Shown one piece after another: positions 1-12,059 of a stretch of DNA of 64,000 nt. The notes below the pieces were generated by a model, which was not told the DNA's origin, did no database searches, and saw only the letters and a program-made list of their open reading frames with translations. Both the position numbers and the translations under genes were made by a program. The stretch is from assembly GCF_001949145.1 (NCBI RefSeq), contig NW_019091541.1:363157-427156 (forward strand), given 5' to 3'. This DNA is from Acanthaster planci. Taxonomy: Eukaryota > Echinodermata > Asteroidea > Valvatida > Acanthasteridae. Numbering within the stretch: the stretch's first letter is position 1; each line of letters opens with the position of its first letter.

Positions 1-3000
1 TTGCTTCAAGAAATTTGGTGAGGGTTTCAAAAACTGGATTCAAATATTAACTGACTCACATTTTCAGAATAGAAATTAACATTTGTGACCTGTTCCCATG
101 AAACAGGGAAAGATGCAAACAACATGTAGATTAAAAAAAATGAAATGCATATGAAAGTGTATGAAATGTGTATCATTAAAAAAAAAACAGGTAGGACTCA
201 GTCACATGTCTGTAAGGTACAGTGCATGGCAGTATTGGCCTTATTTTCAATTTCCCATGCTCTTTCAGCATTTCCCTTCTCGCCTGTCCCAGAATCTGTT
301 TCCAGGGATTGGCCAAGAAGGTTTTTTTTTTCAAATTGCATTATATCTTCAAATTTTCAAAATTTCTACAACATCTAAAAGGTCTACTTTCATCAGCTTA
401 CACACTGGGGTTTCAGTTCGACATGTATTTCAATTATCTGTTTATCTCCTTTTATATCCTTTTGTAGGTTTATTAGAAGTGGGATGTGGCATTGAACATA
501 CATTGTAGCTATATGTACAACATACGTACATGTAAATGTGTCACACATAATCATCTGGAGTTTTCTTTAATGGCCAAACTCATCAGCTCAAAGTTTGCAA
601 CCAGTTGCGCACATCCCTAAGCCCCCATTGGCACAACATATATTTGCTGGTAACCGTGACCACCATTGCGGTTTCTCCTCATTTTGCAGGCTACCCGTCA
701 ATTCCTGCTGCAACACTTGGTTAGAAAAAACATCTGCGATGAGGTACAATTGCTGCAGCATGTAGATCGCGCTAATATTTTGCAGCTTGTAGTTTGCGGC
801 TTGCACTAACTGGCTTAATAATACCCACGTAATACAGTAACCTTCAACAGTTTCAGTTCAATGTGTTCTTCCTTGTCTTTTGGGAAACTAGCTACACTGA
901 CTTTGACAGTTCTGGCTGTCAGATCAATCCAGCATTAAGTAATTTCTTACTTTCCACATACATATACAAGAAAATAATTCTTGTTTGAAACAAAACGTGC
1001 TGCTTTAAATCCCCACACGTTTTTGCTGGGAATGAGACAAGAAAAATATACATTATTTTTTATATGCCAACTTTTTCCTGGAATAGGAGAACCATTTTGG
1101 TTGTGTGGCTGTGTGGGTTTACACTATAGACCAATGCGTTTAAACGCCATAACTGCGGTGGCACTGCACTCACACGCACATTCTTCAGCTTGACGCGTGC
1201 GTATATTTGGCAAATCACGACACCCTATTGGTCGAAAAGGCATGTAATGCGCACGTACCACCTGTCCATGAGAATTGTGCCACTGCAGTAATGGCTTCTA
1301 ATTCTGGTTATCAAATTACACTATATGTGGCCCTGTATCACAGTGGGTTAACTTGTTGACTTCATGAAAAATTGTCAAATATTGTCAAATTCCAGTGCAT
1401 ACTTACAGCACGCTTGTTGTTGATTTCATAGTGAAACAATGACCCCTCTAAAATCTGCCTAAATTCAATACCTTGGCTACGTGTACGTCATTTATGTTGC
1501 CAGTGCTTGTAGTGCTTTTGCCAACAGGAGATAATGTACGTACAGGTATCAACAAATGTTGGCGGTGGTTGCATAAGTGGAAGTTGCCTCCTGATTTTTC
1601 TTTGCTTTGTTTTAATTTTGTTTTTGGTTGTTTTGTGTGTTTCTGAATGGCTTTTAGTAGGACTGTAGGACCTAGAAAGAGAATGTACCATTGGCATAGG
1701 AGGCTATTGGCAAAACCATAAAGAGGATTCAGGTTTCGCTGCTTATTAAGTGAACTCCTGATTGCTTTAAATTTTAGTTGTAGCTGATTTGCATGTACAT
1801 GTAGAGTTTTCGTCATTTCCATTTGCGAAGGCTTGTAGTCAGCTGGATTTGGTATTCATATATGTAGTCCAACACTTACATGTACATGGCACATGTACGC
1901 ACTTGTCTCCAAAGTCATGCATTCACTTTTGGATGAAACAGAGGTCTGCTTGTTCTGCAGTGCACTGCATTCATGACAGATTGTACTTTTTGTACATATT
2001 CTGTGCAACTTTCTGGTCCTCTGAACCCTAAAAATCCTCAGTCCTCCCAACAGGTGAAGGAGGAATGACTGTTAGGGTTCAATGCATGAAACCATCTGAG
2101 ATCTCATCTGAAACCCTATGCTCTTTCTGACAAGAGGGGATTTACTTGCCTTGATGTCATTTCTAGAGGACATGGGTCATAGTATGTCTTTCTGTTGAAG
2201 TTGTGAACCTGATGTTGGTCGCTGAAATTATATGTGACAAAAATTTACTGACAGGAATCACCATAGAAAAGAAAATTTCAAAAACAATCTACACTCTGAC
2301 AATTTTAGTGTTGAAATGGCAGTAATAATGAAGTTTAGGTTTGAAATGATACCAAACTATTCCTGTACCTGTGCAAATTTGCATTAGTGTCCAAATTGAA
2401 AAAAACCAAAAAAATGCCTTAAGATTACATAACGAAAAAATCTGTAAAATGAGGGTAAAAATGGGACATGAATGACATTTATAAAAAAAATCGCAATGAT
2501 TGGGCTCTTGTAGAGCTCATTGAAATCTATTACTTCCTAGAATCACCAAAATATTTGAACTTACATTGAAGTACATGAAGGCTCTTCTCCACAATCATAA
2601 GCCCAACTGAGGAACACTCATGTCAGGCCAAATTAACTCTTCAGTACGAACCAAGAGCCAGATTGGTCTATTATTGATACATGTATTTCTAACCAACAGT
2701 AATACATTGTAATTGTTGTTTTCCTTAACACATGTCAGAGTCCTTTCCCCATTATTTAACATTATATACATGTAGTTTCAGTTAATCACATTTTCCAGTC
2801 ATTTATCTTTCTTTGTTTTTGATTTTTTCCAATTGCAATATCAAAGGATTCTGTTTTTATTAACAAATACATGTACTTTAGTTGTTTGCATGCTGTTAGA
2901 CTTTGTTTTGTGTCTAGACACTCTTCAAATGAATTTGGAAATTGAGAAGATTAACCTAACCAAAACTGATTTTTGTCAAGCACCCTGTCACATGGTATTT

Positions 3001-3299
3001 TATACTGCTTACACTCATTTTAATTTTTGGGGGGTTGAGTGTGTGTGACCAGTCATAAATAACAGGTGGTGAACACTGACCGAGTGGATGACTTTTTTGT
3101 CATATTTCGTTGGAATAGCTTGTGTCTGAACTTCACGCTGGATGACTTGTATTGGACTTGCGAGGAGGACTTGCTAAGCACTTGCAACAACAACAGAGGG
3201 CTTGTGATAAAGTACAACTTCGTCTGCCCATAACATACCTGCATTTTGACTTTGGTCATTTGACAGTGCCGCTGGTCTTGCTTGTTGTCCAATCTGCAG
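1..3299 (+). other. Upstream intron of the RCC1-like gene (partial)
   Basis: No exon of the RCC1-like gene or of another gene could be recognised here on either strand. Because the exon starting at 3300 begins inside an RCC1 repeat, at least one earlier exon must lie before the window, so this is read as intron. The content is AT-rich with scattered ACATGT words. A more CpG-rich patch at about 1080-1300 contains the 12-base palindrome GCGTTTAAACGC (1136-1147) and a short inverted repeat: CCATAACTGCGGTGGCAC at about 1146-1163 matches the reverse complement of about 1278-1299 with two differences. That patch may be a decayed hairpin element or a small regulatory site. A tract at 2400-2500 is A-rich. 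Confidence 0.6.
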
Positions 3300-3409
3300 G
3301 TGTTGCCCCACTTACTGCGGCCCATTGCACACTTGAAAGTGACACAAGTGGCTTGTGGAGAGAAACATAGTCTGTTCCTGTACGAAACCAGCATAGTGGC
3401 TGCATGTGG
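3300..3409 (+). CDS. SERGEF: RCC1-repeat exon A of a SERGEF-like gene (partial gene)
   Basis: This 110-base internal exon encodes 36 codons plus two bases. It is bounded by a pyrimidine-rich acceptor ending in tctgcag (3299) and a strong donor, gtaagt, at 3410. In the frame that starts at 3300 the product begins VLPHLLRPIAHLK and continues with VTQVACGEKHSLFLYE, the classic end of an RCC1 blade (V-x-QVACG-x2-HSL-x-L). The exon ends in the first two bases of a glycine codon (phase 2), which the exon at 4835 completes. RCC1 proteins fold as seven-bladed propellers; SERGEF/DelGEF is a cytosolic member described as binding the exocyst subunit Sec5 and affecting secretion (family knowledge). The start of the gene is upstream of the window. 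Family membership in RCC1 is near certain; the SERGEF assignment rests on motif order across the three exons. Other RCC1 families are possible. Confidence 0.75.
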
Positions 3410-4834
3410 GTAAGTATTAGGAAATTTAGTGGGCAAAATGCTGGTATTTTTAGATTAGAAAGCAAAAGGCTGTCATGAAAAAGACATTTTTGTAGCCATG
3501 CAATATTTTTGTAATGATTTCTTGCTTTGGGTGCATTCAAAGTCTCCGTCAAAATATCCACACTGTCCATGTGTAACAGCCCCCTCTATTGAATAAAACC
3601 GGGGAATCTGTTAGGGATGTAGCCTGTACATCTGATAGCGGTCACAAGTTCAGCAAAAGGTGGAAGTACAGCTTCCTTGGGTAATTTAGCCATATGCAAA
3701 AGTGAATCCTGTGTCTACATTCTACATGAAGTTGTTGGTTTTCAGTGGGATTTTAGTTGGGGAGATGTGGTGGCATTCAGGTTCATTTACACTGGACAGC
3801 AAAAGAAACTTGCCACTTAAGTCAAAGGCCACACATAAAAATTCACTCCATAGAAATAAACAATTTTTGTACCCAGGTATGCTGCAATACCCCGTACTAA
3901 TCACATACCCAAAGAAAGTGATTATTTTTATAACAAAGAAGAAATTGACATGCACAGCAACTGGGTTACTGAATCAAAAGTCACAGAATGAGCCTTAAAG
4001 TTTATGCAGAAATCAATGTCAAAGGACTAAATAAAGAAGTCACAATCATTACTTTTCAATAATGTGTATATTGTCAGTAAGGATGGCATCCCTATAAAGA
4101 AACCACTCATGCACATCATGTTGACTTTGTCATTGGTTGTTTAAAATGTTGTCCATTCACGGGTCATTTTTGCTTGGTGGAGAGTGCTTTTGTGTGTGAC
4201 TTTTGATTCAGTCACCAAGTTGCTGTGCATGTCAATTTCTTCTTTGTTATAAAGATAATCACCTGCTTTGGGGCAAGTGATTAGTAAAGAGTATTGCAGC
4301 ATACCTGTGTACAAAAATTGTTTATTTCTATGCACTGAATTTTTATGTGTGGCTTTTGACAGAAGTGGCAAGTTTCTTTTGCTGTCCAGTGTATTTATTC
4401 CTTTCCTAATTCAAATTGATTTAAGTCATTTTCATCTAATTTACCACATGGTAGATTTGAAATTTTGGGGGATAATTAAGTTTTTTCACTCTGTATTATA
4501 AGGAAAATAATTTCAGGAAAAAGCCTTACAGAATTTGGTTCCATCTTTCTTTTTATAAAATGAGTGAGTTTCCTATTGGAAATAACTCTTGTTTATAGTT
4601 TCATGCCTTGGCAGAAAGAACAAAGAAGAATGGTTCCGATGAACAGTTGTAAGCATATAGTCTATTGAATCAAAGAGAACAGACATTCTAGACCTGTTCT
4701 GGACCAGAATGTGAACAAGCAACCTCTCTGTGTAAGGCCCTTATTCCACTGTGTGTGCTCATTGGGTAGAATCTTTTGGAGGAAGTTTCATCCTTTGTCA
4801 CTGATCAACAAATACAAACATTTTCTCTCTACAG
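3410..4834 (+). other. Intron between RCC1 exons A and B (1425 bp)
   Basis: This GT-AG intron runs from gtaagt at 3410 to the pyrimidine-rich acceptor ttttctctctacag ending at 4834. It is phase 2. Its main content is the foldback transposable element at 3790-4391, annotated separately, which makes up about 40% of the intron. Open frames on both strands between about 3700 and 4500 are produced by the two arms of that element and are not genes. Confidence 0.8.
3790..4391. mobile_element. Foldback / MITE-like element with ~200-bp terminal inverted repeats
   Basis: Two arms of roughly 200 bases (about 3790-3986 and about 4196-4391) are reverse complements of each other with scattered differences, separated by a loop of about 210 bases. 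The ends read CACTGGACAGCAAAAGAAAC on both sides, and each end is flanked by TA (3788-3789 and 4392-4393). A TA target duplication with inverted termini is typical of non-autonomous elements mobilised by Tc1/mariner-type transposases, though the superfamily is inferred from the TA alone. No transposase frame is present. The arms have diverged at many positions, so the insertion is not recent. Confidence 0.75.
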
Positions 4835-4959
4835 ATGTGGCAACTTTGGTCAACTGGGATCTGGTAACCGTGCCGAACTCGTTTCTCCCAAGGTTCTTGA
4901 ATTGCCGGAAGGGGTAGCGTTCATTGCTTGCGGTGCCAACCACAGCTTGGCAGTCACTG
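4835..4959 (+). CDS. SERGEF: RCC1-repeat exon B of a SERGEF-like gene
   Basis: This 125-base exon lies between the acceptor at 4834 and the donor gtaaaa at 4960. Its first base completes a glycine codon from exon A, giving AACG-CGNFGQLGSG across the junction: the conserved start of an RCC1 blade. It continues with SPKVLELPEGVAFIACG and ANHSLAVT, the end of the same blade (V-x-x-IACG-x2-HSLAVT). The exon ends in the first base of an alanine codon (phase 1) finished by exon C. The arrangement (aromatic-GQLG turn, 'P-x-V-x-E-L' strand, IACG, HSLAVT) matches the third blade region of animal SERGEF as I remember it. Coding strength is clear: in-frame, good splice sites on both sides, and GC higher than the flanks. 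Confidence 0.85.
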
Positions 4960-6402
4960 GTAAAATTGTGTTCATACCGAAAGTTATTATGTTTTGTTTA
5001 CTTTGGGTCCTGTGTATTCAAGTATTTTTCATAAACACTCCACTGCAACTTTCAACTTTAAATTAATGGAAAAGAAGATTCTAAAATGTTTATTTTCTTA
5101 TTAATAAGCAGCCTCCAGTGGTTCCAGTGATTTTATAAGGAGCAACTTGACAGATTTCGGAAAGAGCTAACTTTCTGATGTCCTTTGAGTCAGTGTCATG
5201 GAACAAAATGGCCAGTTGTAATCCTTCTACTTAAAGTAGAAAACTGCAAATTGTCTAAAGTGGTAATCATCAAGACCAGCCAGAGATTTTTAGGATCAGT
5301 CACATTGTAAATCACGCTCTGACAGCTTTCAAAAATAAATAAAAAATGTTTGTTCCTCCCCATTTTTTTCCCATTTCATATAGATTGAATTGGACTTATA
5401 TATTTAGGACAATTAAACAGCAAAAGTAATGTTTAGTCTAGCATCCTTCATTAAAACACAAAATCAATGAAAAGGCATCTTCCCTGTTGAAGACTTCATG
5501 GTTAGGCATTTTGTGCTTTCCTCGTAAGGTCACAGATCACATTGGCAAAGTTAGGCAAATTTTGTTCCTCTGTTTTGTGAGCATTGTAGCGGTAAAGTTA
5601 GGCAATACGGTACATTTGACGTGTCAGATCTTATTTTCCAAACAAGTTAGAATCATTTTTCTTTTAAGTACCATTAAAGTTTCCTCTTCTGCTTTCACAC
5701 ATTATGATCGGTTCTTAATTATTTGCTGCAACTTCATGTGTATCTGTTGGCTTGATACTTGATCGTTGTTGAATGACATGCCTTCCTGTTAATATGTAGG
5801 ATTTGTTGATCTGTGTGTTTGTTGGTAGTTTTTATTTGTTTGTTTTGCGTGTGTGTGAGTAATCCCCTGTGTGTGCTTGGTAAGAGAATGTTTTGTTTTG
5901 AAAAGTGCAGATGAGATTTGGTAAGGCATGTAAGTAGGGATTTGTTTTAGTGGTAACATTGCAGTTGTTTGCGCATGTGCTTGTCGTTGGGGTTTAGGTT
6001 TTTAGTTAAATTGTGGAGGTTGGGCTTTTGGGGCTGTTGTGTTTTCATAAGTATACTTTGGGGGATTCATAGGTTTTGTTTGTCACTTTATTTACCTGTG
6101 TGAGTATATTAAATGTTAATATTATCTACACATAAGTTAGTTTCATGTGGGACACTGAAATATTCTAGAATAGAAATCCTGTTAGAAGGACACTGAGTTG
6201 AATGACTTTACAAACCCTTTCTGCTGTCCAAGAAGAGGGGAAATCTAGCCCAAGGCAGTAGTTCTTCCTCTGCACAATGATTCTTGCTCCCCTATGATAC
6301 TCTAAAATTGCATAAAAAACCTGATATTCATGGTTCTTCTCAACATCCAACGCTTTTCTTACTTCTTATGTGACCTACTCCTTTGATTCGTGTTTTTCTC
6401 AG
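4960..6402 (+). other. Intron between RCC1 exons B and C (1443 bp)
   Basis: A GT-AG, phase 1 intron from gtaaaa at 4960 to the acceptor gtgtttttctcag ending at 6402. It carries no recognisable element. The stretch at about 5790-6095 is strikingly rich in G and T and poor in C on the plus strand (many tttgtttg, tgtgtgtg and ttggggtt words), unlike the rest of the window. Confidence 0.75.
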
Positions 6403-6546
6403 CCACTGGAGAACTTTACACCTGGGGTTTTGGCCGGGCCTGTGGACGGCGCAGGGAGGATATTCTGCAGCCAGCACGCATAATGACACGCCAGTCCAAT
6501 GTGATTGCGGCAACTGGAGGGAGCGCGCACTCTGTGGCACTGACAG
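6403..6546 (+). CDS. SERGEF: RCC1-repeat exon C of a SERGEF-like gene, with CGRR in place of GQLG
   Basis: This 144-base exon runs from the acceptor at 6402 to a consensus donor, gtgagt, at 6547. Its first two bases finish the alanine codon from exon B, giving AVT-A-TGELYTWGFG across the junction. It then encodes RACGRRRED, a linker with LQPARI, and the blade end GGSAHSVALT. In ordinary RCC1 blades the position after WGFGRA is GQLG; here it is CGRR. Human SERGEF has a comparable W-G-x-G-x-A-x-CGRR stretch (from memory), which is the main reason for choosing SERGEF over other RCC1 proteins. The exon ends with one base of the next codon (phase 1). The following exon should start near a D/N/E-x-G-x-(V/L)-(Y/F)-x-W-G motif; none was found in the rest of the window. 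Confidence 0.82.
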
Positions 6547-8479
6547 GTGAGTCAGAGTTCATCCTTTTTGTGTGCCGAGTGGTGACCCCTCATCCTAAAC
6601 CTGATGGCCATCTTTGACTGACCGGGCAGCTTGTGAGGGCGCTTTCTAGTGTGGCTTGTCTTTCAATTTTTTTGCCTATATGTACATATTTAGACCATGG
6701 TCATATGTACGACTTAGTTCTCCATGAAAGAATCAACAAGAGTTTGGAGGTTTTGGTGAATTAGGTGTAATTCAACAGAGTTGGAGGATGATCTTACGAG
6801 ATTTTGTTTTCTGAAAAATCTGAAGGTAATTTTTGTGCTCTTTCTGTTACTTCTGAAAATAAACACCCCAAATGAAATCCACCGTCAGAAACTTACCTGA
6901 TTGTACATACACTGTATATAAAACTTGCACTAATTGATGCAAGAACATGTTGAGTACATTTGAACTAGGCTAATCTGAATTAATGTACTGTACTTCAGTG
7001 TCTTCAATGTCTTTTATTTCACAATAGCTTATGTAAAGTTCTATTGCAGGGGTGTAGCCAGCCAGAGGGGTGGGGGGAGGTAACATGTGACAGAGGTCCC
7101 ATTGGAGCAAAAGTCAAAGGGCATGATCCTTTTACATGTCAGTGGTGGCTGCCGCACACTTAGGATTTCATTCAGTCGTAAACATCCATGGTACAAGACA
7201 AGACCATGAGTGTGATATGGCCTTGTGCAACAAAGATCAGCAAAGTGGACAGTGGAGGGAGGCTTGAAACCCTGAACCCTTCCCTGAGCTGTGCTCATTT
7301 CTTGATCATGATGTGCTTACGTGTTATGTACCTTCATATCATTCTACACTATGTTTATATCTCTCCATGTGTAGTTCAATAAATCCGGAAGGACAAAAGT
7401 TGGTTTTGGAATCAAGGCCTTTCATTGAAAAAAATCCAAAGTCATCAGAAAACTCCTGCACAGTTTAGAAAATATGAGGAAAGTTCAAGTCAATTTGTAG
7501 GTAACCGACTCTCCTAAAATGTCATTTGCTAACATAGAAGGTGCAGTTACACGAAGTCAAGAATGGCCCAAATGCAATTTGGCAATAAAAAAAGGTCCCA
7601 GCATTCCCTCCCCTCCCCCCAACTGCGTCTACATCTCTTAGTTTAAAATATGACAATGGACCCTCTGACATCCTGTGAACAGTGGTGAAAGAATGCCTTG
7701 AACCAACAGCGGAAGTTATCACCTGATAATGGAGTGGGTGTTTTGAAACAGGACTCTCTGTCCCGGTTTCTAATTTTATTGCATGACATATCTCTCTGTC
7801 CTTGAGAGCAGTTTAAGTAACATCCCTGTAAGTGAAGTGTACTTACATTTACATGTTTCCAGTCATCAGTACTTGCCACATTTATTGTATTTAGGGATTA
7901 TTTTTCATTATGAGGTATGCCATGATAGAAAGGTTGTGCTTTCACCCCCAACAAAAATGGTTTCTCCTATCAGATCAGTAAGAGCTAAAACTGGATGTTA
8001 ATTTGTCTAACCTTTTTGAAGTAACATGGTTCAGTTGTGGCATTAATAAAGCACTGTGGAAGATCAATTCAAGCACATAATACTCTTAAGATCAGCCTAT
8101 TTGAGCACGTTCTTTTACATAATACCATGGATGTCATTAGAAATTGGAAATAATGAAATTCTTTTTAAATATTTCCTCTTTTTCTAACTCCTTTTTTCAG
8201 TTTTATGCATGTTTGAGTGGTCTGATTGCTCAAATTTTCTACCAGGTGTTGAGATTTTTTACCCCAAAATGCAGGTATTTTAGACGTTCAATCGTCAGGC
8301 TTTTCCTTTTTTTTACCCTTTGTATTTATAAACAAGTGAAAACTGACATTTGAAACCTACCGGTATTTGATAAGAGACCCCTTGCCTTGTGAGCTATTTA
8401 CAGTACTGAAAAATCACAGTTTTGTATATTTATCAGTTTTACAATTTGTAAAAAACCCAGACACCCAAATACATTCAGT

Positions 8480-8522
8480 GAGCTACATATACATGTATGT
8501 ATGGTACATGTGTATGTAGCTC
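8480..8522. repeat. Near-perfect 43-base hairpin
   Basis: GAGCTACATATACATGTAT at 8480-8498 pairs with GTACATGTGTATGTAGCTC at 8504-8522, about 19 base pairs with two interruptions and a loop of about 5 bases. It is built partly from the window's common ACATGT word but has specific GAGCTACATA ends. Confidence 0.7.
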
Positions 8523-9884
8523 TGTCGTCAGTCCTACCAAATATGTGGGAACAAGCTAACTGTTAATATGTCTCCTACCGTACAGTGTACAGTCTATTAA
8601 GAGAGAGAAACATTTTTCTGAAGTGGAACTGTAAATGATGGCCCATAGAATGCATACGTGCATAAACTGATGCTACATGTAGGTTGAGGTTACTTTCTCA
8701 TTGTGGCCAATAGTCTTGTGTAACCCAAAAGGTGACATAAAAAGCAGCAAAACACAACAAAATCCTTTGATGTCTGCTGTTCTCAATGTTCTTAGGCCAA
8801 CAAATGCTGGAAAACATTGAACATTTCTGCATATTTAAGTTATGATACATTGTTGTATTACAGTTCACAATCCAGCTTCCTTTGTGTGGGTTCATGCTCT
8901 TTCCACTGATTTTTATGCATTCACCTGTCACACTTAACCTCACTGCAGTCATCAGCTCCCATCCAAGATGCATGTGGGTACATGTATTTGTGAAGGATCT
9001 TCCTGCAGTTGATCACTTAGAGACTATTCCAAACCCCTGCAACCCAGACAGCAACTTATTCCTGTTGTTAATCTGTTTGACCTCTGATCAACACCTGAAA
9101 TTGATTTGCTGGGACCACACCACCCCCCACCTCCCACCTCCCCTCCCATTCCTCACTGGATTGAGTATTCTCCCTGCACCCCCAGGTCAAAACCCTCCCA
9201 TTCAAAGTTCAGAGGGGTACAGGTCAAGATCTGACTTCTCTTACAAAGAGGCCTCAGGGATTTTTTTCTGTTTATTTACTACTTCAAGTCTTTTCCCTTC
9301 TTTTTTCTTGGTCCTTCCGATTTATTTTACTGACATTTATTTCATTGTTGACAAGTTCAACAGCAGTGCATTCCATGTCTGACATGCTTTGCTATTGTTT
9401 TCCAGAAAGTGATCACTGTCCATTGACATAAGTCATTGCCAGCATGTCAATTGTACAGCAACTCTGATTTGCTCTCGTGCTTTCCACTGCCACTCGTTTT
9501 TTATCCAAAACCCTGCAAATTAAAAAAGGAATGTTATCTCCGGACAGGCAGATGAGCCATGAACGGAAGTTTGGTTCTGTGTCTGGACCATTGCATGCAA
9601 TGGGCATGTATCTGCGAACTGTTTGAAAGTAGATTGAATTGGCAAGACTATGGATAAAAGTCCTCGCCAGTAGTTCTTGCATCCCACCATGAGATATTAT
9701 AGATGTAAATGTTTGAGGCCAAAGTCAGCTTGAGTGCAGTTGCTTTTGTACAAACTTTGACAGTTAAAATAAAGTTTGCTGTGCGGTTTTAAGCTATCGG
9801 TATCTACAGTATACAGGGTCTCAGACATTCTTCAAGTAATACATGTAGGCCCTACAGTTTAGACCAAGTAGAGAGTCAAATTCT

Positions 9885-9910
9885 TGTACATGTACATGTA
9901 TGTACATGTA
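9885..9910. repeat. ACATGT-type palindromic array
   Basis: A short run of overlapping TGTACATGTA units. It is one of the longer examples of the palindromic hexamer that is dispersed through the whole window. Similar runs lie at 13306-13332, 20477-20499 and 34747-34765. Confidence 0.8.
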
Positions 9911-12059
9911 AGTGTTTCAAGTCAACTTCATGCTATATTTTTCTGCATTGAAAAAGATGATCTGTGCAAAAGGTCAAGTTTGTCAATTGCACCAATGGTC
10001 TTATTGGGATTAATTACAGTAGCCTAAGTCTCCAAGATCCATCAGTATCCACCTGTGTGAAAGATTTTGCAGGATTCCTGAAGGTAGGCCAACAGGACAT
10101 TGCTATCAGCTATCATTTGGGGATAGGCCTCCTTGCCTAGCTGCAAAGTACATGTAGTCTCATACATATCTCTAGCTGCAGATAATGAAAACCAATGACA
10201 TCAAGTTCACTCAAACACAAAGGCTTGGGTGATCTTGCAGTTTCGATAACTTGGTTTGAGGATTATAGCACACTTCCATTGGCACTGCGACATGTACATG
10301 CGTTACAAGTTAAAAAACAAGAAATGTACATGCAATTAGTGACAAGAGTAACTGTAAAATACTGTTCTTTGAGGATTGGCAATGTACCAGTACATTTATG
10401 TTGGCTGACAGTCAACACAAGTTCATCTTTGTTTTCTGAATTAATTTTACTTCTACCAAGTGCCGTTTGCTCTTCAGTACTTAGACTTGCCCGACATCAG
10501 GAGACACTCTAACCACTGATGCGGGCAGTGAATGAAGGTCTTGTGTCTCATTAGTCCCCTTAACCCACTGTGAGAAACAGAATATAAAATTGGTAGTTTT
10601 TGTGAAGGGCCTCTTTTCAGAATAGGTTATGCATATTTGTTCTCTACTTGTCAGTGTAGCTGGTAGCAATTATTGATGTCAGGCATTATCATCACACTGA
10701 CATTGGAACTATCTTACATGTATAATTACTACCAGCCATTTTTTAAAGTTTACCTTTTGAAAGTGACCCCCTCCCAAAAACAGGAACTCAATGTCACAAA
10801 ACAATGAAAGTCATTTGAAGTGAAAACATTATGAATGCTACAGTAGCTTAATTCCATGTCTCATTAATTGACGTAGCATAGGGCCTACATGCATAAGTAT
10901 TAACCAGAAAAAAGTGCAAATGATTGTGTGAAAAAAAGATGCTTGATTGAACACTCTGTTTGCATGGGTTGTGATGTGATTGGCATGGTTGCGGTATAGT
11001 AAATTTAAGGGTTCCCTCACAAATACCCATACCCAAGATATTTTTCATAAAGATTATAATATACATGTAAGCAAACACTGCCTCAACACAGTGTCAGTTC
11101 ATCTGCAAAGCTATTGTCTATGGTGTGCAATGTCTGCTTGGGAAACATGCATTGCTTGTACAAGGAGTGAACTCTTGTCTCTTGATCATGAGATGTCCAT
11201 CATTCTGGTGGGGGTTTGGAAATACTGTTGACAACTGATCCCAATTTTGTGAATTTTCAGAAGAATTTTAAAATTTAAAAAAACCACAATTTTGCTTCTG
11301 TTGGGGTGGGTTTTTACCATGCTCCCAGAAAATATTACAGAGTGGATTTTGTTGTCAGTGAGAAGAGTGCAACTAAGTTTGACATCCCTCAGAACCTAGA
11401 ATAAGCCTTTTGCAAGTTAACTTTGACCCAGATCTGGTACACTGAGTTCTTTAATTCACGTGAACATAACAACTTGGATTCTCCATACTAAAGCTACAGT
11501 TGCTATACCTCATGATTCGGGGCAAGCTTTTGCTTAGTTACATAAGAGACGCCTTGCAACAATACACTGGATAAGAAGTGCACAAAGGAACCAATCCACT
11601 CCAGAGATGGTTGTGGCCATGTGAAAGCTTTCCCCGAATCACGAAGTATAGCAGCAGTGTCTTTAGTCTTGGGAATTCAAATTGTTATGTTTATGTGCAA
11701 TCAGATAACTGAGTGTGCCAGATTTTATTCAAATTTAACTCGCCAATGGCTGATTCCAAACTGCTTTATCAATGTGCTTCGTCCTTACCAGAGCACTGGT
11801 CATTGCTGACAGTCACTGCAAACACACCAAACAAAACACAGCGACGCACACCCATACTTACATTACATACCTAGTGTGGACATTTCTTTGGTTTCATGCA
11901 GTTAATAATATTCAGTTAAAATACTCAATTTTCTTGAACAGGGAACGTGATTTTGTATTTTTGTAAAATTTTTCCTTGATTGTTCCTCTTCCTGTTACAA
12001 CAGATGACCCTAACCCCAAAATGCCTCTAAACTTCTTTTTCTGAGAAGGGGAAACATCC

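Larger units (their letters stand above)
6547..12040. other. Intronic stretch, no gene recognised
   Basis: AT-rich intron sequence with scattered ACATGT words. It holds the hairpin at 8480-8522, an ACATGTA array at 9885-9910, and a 166-codon plus-strand open frame at 8882-9382, which I consider chance (see rejected list). A C-rich tract lies at about 9118-9150. I see nothing else to annotate. Confidence 0.5.

Noticed and set aside
240-330. Possible small exon between a cag acceptor and aag-gt donor
   Set aside because: None of the three frames resembles an RCC1 blade, and the donor (gtttttttt) is poor.
3060-3240. About 50 open codons just upstream of exon A (VDDFFVIFRW region)
   Set aside because: Not RCC1-like, no good donor at its end, and a stop separates it from exon A.
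3702-4501. Overlapping frames with similar peptides on opposite strands
   Set aside because: Produced by the inverted arms of the foldback element, not by genes.
8882-9382. 166-codon plus-strand open frame
   Set aside because: The product is rich in F, L, P and S from pyrimidine tracts, shows no domain, and has no splice or promoter context. Treated as chance.
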